From Clostridia bacterium (GTDB taxonomy: Bacteria > Bacillota > Clostridia > Oscillospirales > Acutalibacteraceae): a DNA stretch of 5,033 nucleotides. The position numbers and the translations under genes were made by a program. Below are positions 1-5,033 of the stretch, piece by piece. How positions within the stretch are numbered: the first letter of the stretch is position 1; each line of letters opens with the position of its first letter. A model generated the notes under the pieces. It was given only the letters and a program-made list of their open reading frames with translations. It was not told the DNA's origin and ran no database searches. Location: NCBI GenBank assembly GCA_900766945.1, contig CAAFXD010000123.1:1-5033 (forward strand), read 5' to 3'.

Positions 1-681
1 GCGCTTTCCGAAGCCGCCTATATGACGAGTTTGGAAGAAAACGGCGATGTCGTGGTGATGGCGTCTTATGCGCCTTTGCTTGCCAAAAGCGACGCCCAAC
101 AATGGAATATCAATTTGATTTGGTTTGATGCGTACAATGTGGTCTTGACCCCGAGCTATTACACCCAAATGCTGTATATGAACAATACCGGCACAAAGTA
201 TGTGGAAACCGAATTGCCCGACGGAAACGACGGTGTGTATCAGTCGGTGACGGTAGACCCCGAACAGGAATTGCTGTATGTCAAGCTTGTGAATACCACG
301 GGGGAGAAAAAAGCCTTTACCTATGACCTTGCAGGCTTCGGGCAGGTGCAGTATGCCGATGTGCTTACGCTGTCCGACCGCAGTGTGGCGGCATGCAACG
401 AGCTCGGCAAAACGACGATTGTGCCGACGGTGAAAAAAGTGGAGACAACCGACACGCCGACCGTGGAGGCGGCGGGGTATTCCGTCAATATTCTGCGCAT
501 TGCTTACGGCAACAACGCCAAAGCCGAAGGACTTTACAAGCTCCCGAAAATGCCGGACACCTCGAAATATTATACCCCGCTGGAACGCGCATTGGCGATT
601 GCCATTCCTGCGGCAGTTGTGGTGCTGGCGGCAGGCGCTTGCGCAGTCGTGTATATTCGCCGCAGAAAGAAACAGAAATAA
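1..681 (+). CDS. GH51-type alpha-L-arabinofuranosidase, C-terminal part with membrane anchor (5' end outside window)
   Basis: The reading frame is open from base 1, so the ATG at 22 is internal and 226 residues are visible. The motif VVVMASYAPLL, then QQWNINLIWFD and TPSYYTQMLYMNN, are typical of the end of the GH51 barrel and the C-terminal beta-sandwich (Alpha-L-AF_C). The family releases terminal arabinose from arabinoxylan or arabinan. The catalytic glutamates lie upstream and cannot be checked. The family domain appears to end at YSVNILRIAYG. After it come a spacer of about 25 residues, a hydrophobic helix (visible residues about 197-218) and a basic tail, RRRKKQK. That arrangement predicts a type I membrane protein with the enzyme outside the cell, which would need a signal peptide upstream. 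Many GH51 enzymes are cytoplasmic, so the anchor is notable. The family call is from recognised motifs and is fairly sure; substrate specificity is inferred. Confidence 0.82.
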   Translation, partial: ALSEAAYMTSLEENGDVVVMASYAPLLAKSDAQQWNINLIWFDAYNVVLTPSYYTQMLYMNNTGTKYVETELPDGNDGVYQSVTVDPEQELLYVKLVNTTGEKKAFTYDLAGFGQVQYADVLTLSDRSVAACNELGKTTIVPTVKKVETTDTPTVEAAGYSVNILRIAYGNNAKAEGLYKLPKMPDTSKYYTPLERALAIAIPAAVVVLAAGACAVVYIRRRKKQK

Positions 682-690
682 TCCTATATA

Positions 691-740
691 CGGTGCGGAA
701 GTGAAATTTTCAAAAAATTTTCTCCGCGCCGTCTTTTTTT
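691..740 (+). terminator. Rho-independent terminator after the arabinofuranosidase gene
   Basis: Bases 691-699 (CGGTGCGGA) pair with 723-731 (TCCGCGCCG) in a 9-bp stem with one G-U pair. Inside it, GAAA (703-706) can pair with TTTC (719-722), and TTT (708-710) with AAA (715-717), which lengthens the hairpin. A T-rich tract with seven consecutive T follows at 734-740. The hairpin starts 10 bases after the TAA stop, as expected for a terminator. Confidence 0.82.
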
Positions 741-742
741 GC

Positions 743-770
743 TTGTTTTTTAGGGGACTTGTGATACAAT
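743..770 (+). promoter_or_regulatory. Sigma-A type promoter with extended -10 for the symporter
   Basis: A -10 box TACAAT (765-770) is preceded by the extended -10 element TG at 762-763 with one base between. A weak -35, TTGTTT (743-748), lies 16 bases upstream. The promoter begins directly after the T tract of the preceding terminator and about 30 bases before the symporter start codon, so the symporter has its own transcription unit. The predicted leader is short, with no room for a riboswitch. Confidence 0.7.
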
Positions 771-801
771 AAGAGCAGTTTTTTTGTAACGGGAGGCGTT
801 T

Positions 802-2244
802 ATGGACGCAGTGTTTCAAGCCATTGAAAATGTCAATACCAAAGTCAATGCCATCGTGTGGGGCATTCCGATGTTGCTTTTGCTGTTGGCGGTCGGGCTG
901 TATTTGACCGTCGGCACACGCTTTTTTCAGGTCACCAAATTCGGCTATGTCTTGAAAAACACGATTTTTTCGATGTTCCGCAAAGAAAAAAACGCCGAAA
1001 AATCCAAAGACAAAGACGCCATTTCGCCGTTTCAGGCGTTGGCGACGGCTTTGGCGGCAACCGTCGGCACGGGCAATATTGTCGGCGTAGCCACTGCGAT
1101 TGCCGCAGGCGGCGCGGGCGCGATTTTTTGGATGTGGGTTTCCGCCTTTTTCGGTATGATGACCAAATATGCCGAAATTGTGCTCGGCATTTATTTTCGC
1201 CATAAAAACGAAAAGGGCGAATGGGTCGGCGGCCCGATGTATTATATTGAAAAGGGCTTGCATCAAAAGTGGCTGGCGGTGCTGTTCGCGGTGTTTTGTC
1301 TGCTTGCCTCCTTCGGCATCGGCTCTGTGGCGCAGGTCAACGGCATTTCCACCGCGATGGAGAGTTCCTTCCATATCCCGAATTATGTGACGGGCATCGT
1401 CATTTGCCTGCTGGCGGGCTTTATTGTGTTCGGCGGGCTCAAACGCATTGTGACTGTGACCGAAAAATTCGTGCCGCTGATGGCGCTTTTGTATATTGTC
1501 GGTGCGTTGGTGGTGATTGTGGCAAATTTCCGCAATATTTTGCCGGCGTTCGGCGAAATTTTCGGGAGCGCCTTTCAACTGAAATCCGTCGGCGGCGGTG
1601 TGATGGGCTACGGCATTGCAAGGGCCATGCGTTACGGCTTCGCCCGCGGGATTTTCTCCAACGAAGCGGGGCTCGGCTCGTCTGTGCTTGTGCATTCTTC
1701 CGCGGATGTCGAAGAGCCTGTTGAACAAGGGCTTTGGGGCATTTTTGAAGTGTTTTTTGACACGATTGTCATTTGCACCTTGACTGCATTGGCGATTTTA
1801 ACCACCGGCGCGCATACCGTCGAAGGGTTAGAGGGTGTCGCCATTACCATGTATGCGTTTGAAGCCGTTTTCGGGCGCGCAGGCAGTTATGTGGTGTCCG
1901 TCGGCATTGTTTTGTTCGCCTTTTCCACGCTGCTTGGCTGGTCGGTGTACGGTTGTCGCGTGTCGGAATATCTCGGCGGCAGAAACTGTATGCAGGTGTA
2001 TAAAGTCCTGTTTTTATTGGTATCCTTTATCGGCTCGGTTTCCGGCGTGCAGTTGGTTTGGGATTTGGCGGATACCTTCAACGGGCTGATGGCTTTGCCG
2101 AACCTCGTCGGCGTATTGCTGTTGTCGCCGTTGGTGTTCCGTATCACCGCAAATTACCGAAAGCGCGTGTTTCAACACCAAAACATCGAGCCGATTTTGT
2201 CCTTCCACCAAAACGAGAAATTCAAAATCATCTATCGCAAATAA
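802..2244 (+). CDS. AGCS-family sodium:alanine/glycine symporter
   Basis: This is a complete 480-residue polytopic membrane protein, close to the usual family length. AGCS proteins take up alanine, glycine or D-alanine with Na+ (or H+) across the cytoplasmic membrane. The diagnostic block is at residues 89-112, GTGNIVGVATAIAAGG followed by AGAIFWMW, leading into FFGMMTKYAE (116-125). Further family motifs are GGPMYYIEKG (143-152), RGIFSNEAGLGSS (282-294), the GW..YG pair near 379-384 and WDLADTFNGLMALPN (420-434). About ten or more hydrophobic segments are evident. Start choice: GGGAGG at 791-796 lies five bases before ATG 802, and the first hydrophobic helix (residues about 18-38) is intact. 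The C-terminal tail from about residue 452 is basic and probably cytoplasmic. It has its own promoter and terminator, so it is monocistronic. No defects were seen. The exact amino-acid substrate cannot be read from the sequence. Confidence 0.95.
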   Translation: MDAVFQAIENVNTKVNAIVWGIPMLLLLLAVGLYLTVGTRFFQVTKFGYVLKNTIFSMFRKEKNAEKSKDKDAISPFQALATALAATVGTGNIVGVATAIAAGGAGAIFWMWVSAFFGMMTKYAEIVLGIYFRHKNEKGEWVGGPMYYIEKGLHQKWLAVLFAVFCLLASFGIGSVAQVNGISTAMESSFHIPNYVTGIVICLLAGFIVFGGLKRIVTVTEKFVPLMALLYIVGALVVIVANFRNILPAFGEIFGSAFQLKSVGGGVMGYGIARAMRYGFARGIFSNEAGLGSSVLVHSSADVEEPVEQGLWGIFEVFFDTIVICTLTALAILTTGAHTVEGLEGVAITMYAFEAVFGRAGSYVVSVGIVLFAFSTLLGWSVYGCRVSEYLGGRNCMQVYKVLFLLVSFIGSVSGVQLVWDLADTFNGLMALPNLVGVLLLSPLVFRITANYRKRVFQHQNIEPILSFHQNEKFKIIYRK

Positions 2245-2254
2245 GTTTGTAAAA

Positions 2255-2299
2255 AAAAGACCGCAGGTGTGCGCCGAAAGGCTGTCCCTGCGGTCTTTT
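2255..2299 (+). terminator. Strong symmetric terminator hairpin after the symporter
   Basis: AAAAGACCGCAGG (2255-2267) pairs perfectly with CCTGCGGTCTTTT (2287-2299) to make a 13-bp stem. The 19-base apex contains a small GCC-GAAA-GGC hairpin (2273-2282). It begins 10 bases after the TAA stop of the symporter. The U tract on the + strand is only four bases, whereas the A8 run at 2251-2258 would give eight U on the opposite strand. It could therefore work in both directions. Confidence 0.85.
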
Positions 2300-2315
2300 C
2301 GCGGGAAATACGCAA

Positions 2316-2321
2316 TATAAT
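2316..2321 (+). promoter_or_regulatory. Candidate -10 box (TATAAT) for the deacetylase gene
   Basis: A perfect TATAAT lies 30 bases before the ATG of the deacetylase and just after the preceding terminator. The position where a -35 would fall (about 2293-2299) overlaps the terminator's right arm and has no good match to TTGACA. This would be a weak or activator-dependent promoter, or the box may be chance in an A/T-rich gap. The deacetylase must otherwise rely on read-through. Confidence 0.45.
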
Positions 2322-2351
2322 ATAGCAGTTTACAAACAGAGGCGGTGCGGT

Positions 2352-3119
2352 ATGGTTATACGCTTGAAAAAACTGCTGACGGCAACGCTTGGCGTGCTTT
2401 TGATAGTGTTGGGGCTCCTCTTTTTGTGTTACAGCCTGTTCGGCATGGACGCGGACGAAAATCTGCCGCGCGCAAAAAGCGATACGCAAACGGCGGTCAA
2501 CGCACCCGTACGGCAGATTGACCCGTCAAAGCCGATGCTGGCGCTGACCTTTGACGACGGGCCGTACGGCCCTGTGACCCTGCGGATTTTAGACGCCTTG
2601 GAGGCAGTTGGGGGCAGGGCAACCTTTTTCATTGTCGGCAGTCGCATTGACGGGCGGGAGGAAACCGTGCGGCGCATCGCCGCGTCGGGCTGTGAATTGG
2701 GCAATCACACCTATGACCATGTGTCGCTCAAAGGACTTTCCGCGGCGCAAATTCAAGAGCAACTCACCAAAACCGACGAAAAGATTTTTGAAGTGACAAA
2801 CCAGCATACCACCGTTTTGCGTCCGCCCGGCGGCGCATATGACGATACCTTATACACCGTACTGCAAACGCCTGCGGTGCTGTGGACGGTGGACACCATG
2901 GATTGGAGCCATCAAAACAAAGACATTACCGTACAGCGCGTGCTGGAACACGCCGAGGACGGCGACATCATTTTAATGCACGATTTGTTTACCCCAACCG
3001 CCGACGCGGCAGAGGCGTTAATTCCCGCGCTGTGCGAGCGCGGTTTTCAGTTGGTGACGGTCAGTGAGCTGTTGGCATACCGCGACAATCCCGACGGCGT
3101 ACTGCAAATCAACAGTTGA
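2352..3119 (+). CDS. Membrane-anchored polysaccharide deacetylase (NodB domain, CE4 family)
   Basis: This 255-residue protein has a basic N-terminus (RLKK), one hydrophobic signal-anchor helix (residues about 8-29) and an extracytoplasmic NodB domain from about residue 62. CE4 enzymes use a divalent metal to remove acetyl groups from N-acetylglucosamine or N-acetylmuramic acid in peptidoglycan, or from other polysaccharides. All five catalytic motifs are present: TFDDGP (66-71; D68 presumed base, D69 metal), HTYDH (119-123; two metal histidines), RPPGG (157-161), DTMDW (181-185) and ILMHD (207-211; H210 presumed catalytic acid). The enzyme should be active. No sporulation-specific signature or cell-wall binding domain was seen, so peptidoglycan deacetylation is the most likely role, but the substrate is inferred. 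AGAGG at 2338-2342, nine bases upstream, supports ATG 2352. There is no terminator after it; the next promoter starts within its stop codon. Confidence 0.92.
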   Translation: MVIRLKKLLTATLGVLLIVLGLLFLCYSLFGMDADENLPRAKSDTQTAVNAPVRQIDPSKPMLALTFDDGPYGPVTLRILDALEAVGGRATFFIVGSRIDGREETVRRIAASGCELGNHTYDHVSLKGLSAAQIQEQLTKTDEKIFEVTNQHTTVLRPPGGAYDDTLYTVLQTPAVLWTVDTMDWSHQNKDITVQRVLEHAEDGDIILMHDLFTPTADAAEALIPALCERGFQLVTVSELLAYRDNPDGVLQINS

Positions 3120-3144
3120 CAAAATCGGCTTTGTGCGGTATGAT
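3116..3144 (+). promoter_or_regulatory. Near-consensus sigma-A promoter for the ABC importer operon
   Basis: A perfect -35 TTGACA (3116-3121), a 17-base spacer and a -10 TATGAT (3139-3144, one mismatch) give a strong predicted promoter. The -35 overlaps the TGA stop (3117-3119) of the deacetylase. Transcription would start near 3151, leaving a leader of under 40 bases before the lipoprotein gene. Confidence 0.82.
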
Positions 3145-3173
3145 AATAACGCGTTATCACTTTACTATGATAA
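3139..3173 (+). promoter_or_regulatory. Candidate operator: three TGATAA half-sites in alternating orientation
   Basis: TGATAA occurs at 3141-3146, its inverse TTATCA at 3154-3159, and TGATAA again at 3168-3173, with centre spacings of 13 and 14 bases. The 8-mer TATGATAA is directly repeated at 3139-3146 and 3166-3173, and ATAACGCGTTAT (3146-3157) is a perfect 12-base palindrome. The array covers the -10 and the likely start site, where a repressor would block the promoter. The regulator is not identifiable from the sequence, and A/T-rich chance repeats remain possible. Confidence 0.45.
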
Positions 3174-3188
3174 ATCGGAGGAATTGAA

Positions 3189-4013
3189 ATGAAAATGAAA
3201 AAACTGCTCTGCCTCGTTTTGGCAGTCGTGATGCTTGTCGGTTGCCTTGCCGCGTGCGGCAAAACCGAAACCGCGCTGAATGTGGTTGCGGAAAAAGAGT
3301 CTGCCGGTGAAGAAGTCATTTTGGCTGACGAGTTTTTCAAAAACGCAAACTACACTGCGGTGGATACACAGTCCAAAGCGCTTATGGAAGTCTCCTCGGG
3401 CACTGCGGACGGTTGCGTGGTGGACTATGTTTGCTCTATCGGTATGATCGGCGAGGGCACGGACTATGCAGGCCTTTCCGTGGTGGAAAAATATGCGTTT
3501 GCCGATGAACAGTACGGCATTGCGTTCCGCAAGGGCAGCACCAAAACGGTTGCGATGGTCAATGCGGCAATCAACGAACTCATTCAAAACGGCAAACTTG
3601 CCGAAATCGCGGCGAAATATAAATTAAGCGAGCAAATCGAAACCACTTTGGCACAAATTCCTGCGGACGACACCTTGGATACCGCCGATTGGGAATACAT
3701 TAAAGCAAAAGGTACATTGGTGATCGGGATTACCTATTTTGAGCCGATGAACTATATTGATGAAAATAACGAACTGACCGGTTTTGAAACCGAGTTTGCC
3801 AAAGCGGTTTGTGAAATCCTCGGCGTAACGCCCGTGTTCCAGGAAATCAGTTGGACTGCCAAGGAAACCGAACTCAACGCCAAAAACATTGACTGCATTT
3901 GGAACGGGCTGACCATTACGCCTGAAAGACAGGAAACCATGGAAATCTCTAAGCCCTATATGAACAACAAACAGGTGCTTGTTGTCAAAACCGAAAATGT
4001 TGACAAATATTGA
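3189..4013 (+). CDS. Amino-acid ABC transporter substrate-binding lipoprotein, apparently circularly permuted SBP_bac_3 fold
   Basis: This 274-residue lipoprotein has a signal peptide (MKMKK plus hydrophobic core) with lipobox LAAC, lipidated at Cys23. It should capture a polar amino acid outside the cell and deliver it to the permease encoded next. The domain order is reversed. Residues about 30-150 are the usual second half: hinge strand LNVVAE, SAGEEV, then DTQSKALMEVSSGTADG, VVDYVCSIGMIGEGTDYA, YGIAFRKGS and the final helix ending AAKYKLSEQI. After a linker (about 151-172) comes the usual first half: GTLVIGITYFEPMNYIDE (175-192), LTGFETEFAKAV, IDCIWNGLTITPER (234-247) and PYMNNKQVLVVK. 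The chain ends at NVDKY, where the second half normally begins. Likely ligand residues survive: R247 (carboxylate), D79 (amino group) and S38. Total length is normal for the family. GGAGG (3177-3181), seven bases upstream, supports ATG 3189. The family call is sure; the permutation is read by eye from remembered family order. Confidence 0.9.
   Translation: MKMKKLLCLVLAVVMLVGCLAACGKTETALNVVAEKESAGEEVILADEFFKNANYTAVDTQSKALMEVSSGTADGCVVDYVCSIGMIGEGTDYAGLSVVEKYAFADEQYGIAFRKGSTKTVAMVNAAINELIQNGKLAEIAAKYKLSEQIETTLAQIPADDTLDTADWEYIKAKGTLVIGITYFEPMNYIDENNELTGFETEFAKAVCEILGVTPVFQEISWTAKETELNAKNIDCIWNGLTITPERQETMEISKPYMNNKQVLVVKTENVDKY
3260..3270 (+). repeat. 11-base direct repeat, copy 1 (just after the lipobox Cys codon)
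   Basis: CAAAACCGAAA, encoding Lys-Thr-Glu (residues 25-27) in the same reading frame as copy 2 at 3986-3996. It sits at the new N-terminal junction of the permuted binding domain. It may be a scar of rearrangement, or simply the favoured codons for the same three residues. Confidence 0.6.
3986..3996 (+). repeat. 11-base direct repeat, copy 2 (near the end of the binding protein gene)
   Basis: CAAAACCGAAA, encoding Lys-Thr-Glu (residues 267-269) five residues before the C-terminus, in the same frame as copy 1 at 3260-3270. In an unpermuted protein this position would lead into the second half of the domain, so the two copies bracket the permuted unit. Confidence 0.6.
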
Positions 4014-4041
4014 TTTCTAACGAAAAGTAACACAGTAAAAA

Positions 4042-4080
4042 CGCAAAGACACACCCTTTTTGGGTGTGTCCTTGTTTGCG
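4042..4080 (+). other. Intercistronic stem-loop between binding protein and permease genes
   Basis: GACACACCC (4048-4056) pairs perfectly with GGGTGTGTC (4062-4070) around a T5 loop. The stem can be extended by CGCAAA (4042-4047) with TTTGCG (4075-4080), leaving a four-base bulge. Only a weak T-rich stretch follows, so full termination is unlikely. Such hairpins after the binding-protein gene commonly protect its mRNA or partly terminate, giving more binding protein than membrane components. It ends 15 bases before the permease ATG and only four bases before its ribosome binding site. Confidence 0.75.
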
Positions 4081-4095
4081 GTTTGGGGTGCAAAA

Positions 4096-4740
4096 ATGAC
4101 CTTTTCACAGGTGACAATCGATTTATTCAATGGATTTTACGAAAATCTATTTCTGTTTTTCGTAACATTGCTCGGTGCAATCCCGCTGGGGCTGATGATT
4201 ACATTCGGCTCTATGTCGCGCTTTAAACCGGTCAAATGGCTTGCAAAAACCTTTATTTGGGTAATTCGCGGCACGCCGCTGATGCTGCAACTGTTTGTCG
4301 TGCTGTATGTACCGGGGCTTGTGTTCGGTGTGCCGATGCAGTCGCGTATGACCGCGGCGATTGTGGCTTTTATTATCAATTACGCCGCCTATTTTTCCGA
4401 AATATTCCGCGGCGGCATTGAGAGCATTCCGAGAGGGCAGTATGAAGCGGGACAAGTCCTCGGTATGACCAAAACGCAGGTATTCTTTAAGGTCGTGCTG
4501 TTGCAGGTGATTAAACGCATTGTGCCGCCGATGAGCAATGAAATCATCACCCTCGTAAAAGACACTTCGTTAGCGCGCGTGATCGCCATTGCCGAACTGA
4601 TTATGGCGGCGGAACGGTATGCCGGCAAAGGGTATATTTGGCCGCTGTTCTACACGGGCGTCTTTTTCTTGGTATTCAACGGGCTGTTGTCGCTGTTGTT
4701 CAATTTCATCGAGAAAAAACTCGATTATTACAAGGGGTGA
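4096..4740 (+). CDS. Amino-acid ABC transporter permease (HisM/GlnP family)
   Basis: This 214-residue integral membrane protein forms the transmembrane channel of a polar amino-acid importer. It normally works as a homodimer when only one permease gene is present. The family signature RGTPLMLQL is at residues 58-66. The EAA loop that docks on the ATPase is at about 114-137 (GQYEAGQVLG with E117, A118, G119 and G123, then FFKVVLLQ). The conserved KDTSLARVIAIAEL follows at 155-168. About five hydrophobic helices are visible (roughly 15-39, 52-74, 85-103, 148-172 and 183-205). ATG 4096 is preferred because GGGGTG (4085-4090) is placed five bases upstream. An in-frame TTG at 4060 would add 12 residues but lies inside the upstream stem-loop and has no ribosome binding site. 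It follows the binding protein gene after an 82-base gap and precedes the ATPase gene by six bases. Confidence 0.94.
   Translation: MTFSQVTIDLFNGFYENLFLFFVTLLGAIPLGLMITFGSMSRFKPVKWLAKTFIWVIRGTPLMLQLFVVLYVPGLVFGVPMQSRMTAAIVAFIINYAAYFSEIFRGGIESIPRGQYEAGQVLGMTKTQVFFKVVLLQVIKRIVPPMSNEIITLVKDTSLARVIAIAELIMAAERYAGKGYIWPLFYTGVFFLVFNGLLSLLFNFIEKKLDYYKG
4733..4737 (+). promoter_or_regulatory. Ribosome binding site of the ATPase gene, inside the permease 3' end
   Basis: AGGGG lies directly before the permease TGA stop (4738-4740) and nine bases before ATG 4747. This layout suggests translational coupling, so that permease and ATPase are made in step. Confidence 0.75.
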
Positions 4741-4746
4741 GACGGT

Positions 4747-5033
4747 ATGCACATTTTGGAAGTACAAAATCTTTGCAAACAATTTGACAATGCGCAAGTG
4801 CTGAAAGGCATTGATTTCACCCAAGATGAGGGGCAGGTCGTTTCGGTTATCGGCTCCTCAGGCAGTGGCAAAACCACATTTTTACGCTGTATTACGGGTT
4901 TGGAAACCGCCGACAGCGGCAAAATCACCGTGGACGGGCGCGTGACCTTTGACGCCGCGCGCAAAGAAAAACTTTCCAAAGCCGAAAAACGCGAAAATCA
5001 GCTTTGCACAGGGCTTGTATTCCAATCCTTTAA
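4747..5033 (+). CDS. Amino-acid ABC transporter ATP-binding protein, N-terminal part (3' end outside window)
   Basis: The first 95 residues are visible and the frame stays open to the window end. This is the cytoplasmic ATPase of the importer. The start MHILEVQNLCKQF is typical of GlnQ/HisP-type subunits. The A-loop aromatic is probably F13, where Tyr is more common. The Walker A motif is GSSGSGKT (36-43; K42 binds phosphate), followed by FLRCITGLE and DSGKI. The Q-loop is at GLVFQSF (89-95; Q93). The stretch from about residue 66 to 87, rich in Lys, Arg and Glu, is the region between strands that varies among GlnQ-like proteins and is somewhat long here. The signature motif, Walker B and H-loop lie downstream and cannot be checked. 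It starts six bases after the permease stop, with its ribosome binding site in the permease gene, completing a binding protein-permease-ATPase operon. Confidence 0.93.
   Translation, partial: MHILEVQNLCKQFDNAQVLKGIDFTQDEGQVVSVIGSSGSGKTTFLRCITGLETADSGKITVDGRVTFDAARKEKLSKAEKRENQLCTGLVFQSF

Noticed and set aside
22..681. ATG at 22 as the true start of the first gene
   Set aside because: The frame is open to base 1, and the residues before this Met (LSEAAY) continue the family sequence. There is no ribosome binding site before it.
1269..1724. 151-codon open frame on the + strand inside the symporter gene
   Set aside because: It overlaps a fully conserved symporter gene in another frame and is rich in Arg and Cys, as expected from a frame shadow.
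3141..3173. A Fur box or a riboswitch upstream of the importer
   Set aside because: The TGATAA half-sites resemble Fur-type repeats only in part and do not form the 19-base consensus. The leader is under 40 bases, too short for a known riboswitch.
3165..3587. 140-codon open frame on the - strand across the binding protein gene
   Set aside because: It is a shadow of a well-supported + strand gene, with a composition unlike a real protein and no recognisable motif.
3189..4013. The binding protein as a truncated pseudogene
   Set aside because: Both halves of the domain are present, in frame, with intact signal peptide, ribosome binding site and ligand residues. The odd feature is order, not loss.
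4048..4080. The hairpin at 4048-4070 as a full intrinsic terminator ending the operon
   Set aside because: There is no proper T tract after the stem, and the permease follows at once with no promoter of its own that I can see.
4060..4095. In-frame TTG at 4060 as an upstream start for the permease
   Set aside because: It lies inside the stem-loop, has no ribosome binding site, and adds 12 residues with no family match. ATG 4096 has a well-placed GGGGTG.

Overview
The window looks like a stretch of chromosome from a gut or rumen type Clostridia (Bacillota; Oscillospiraceae or Ruminococcaceae-like). This is inferred from the gene families, the lipoprotein signal, the A/G-rich ribosome binding sites, sigma-A type promoters and roughly balanced base composition. 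All genes lie on the + strand. I see no RNA genes, CRISPR arrays, insertion sequences or phage genes.

Layout: (1) Bases 1-681 are the 3' end of a GH51-type alpha-L-arabinofuranosidase with an unusual C-terminal membrane anchor, closed by an intrinsic terminator. (2) An extended -10 promoter leads into a complete AGCS-family sodium:alanine/glycine symporter (802-2244), followed by a strong symmetric terminator hairpin. (3) A membrane-anchored NodB-type polysaccharide deacetylase follows (2352-3119). (4) A near-consensus promoter, whose -35 box lies on the deacetylase stop codon, drives a polar amino-acid ABC importer operon: binding lipoprotein (3189-4013), permease (4096-4740) and ATPase (4747 to beyond the window end). 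The permease and ATPase are tightly coupled. A stem-loop separates the binding protein gene from the permease gene.

The striking point is the binding protein. Its two halves are in reversed order relative to the normal SBP_bac_3 fold. After the lipobox the chain starts at the hinge strand that normally opens the second half of the domain. It runs to the usual C-terminal helix, crosses a linker of about 20 residues, and only then gives the usual N-terminal half. The chain stops just where the second half would normally begin. Both halves of the amino-acid site appear to be kept, so this reads as a natural circular permutation rather than a broken gene. An 11-base direct repeat sits at both ends of the permuted unit and hints at how it arose.

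Functionally, the window combines amino-acid uptake (Na+ symporter and ABC importer) with envelope or extracellular polysaccharide processing (arabinofuranosidase and deacetylase). The genes are separate transcription units, and apart from the ABC operon no shared pathway is evident.
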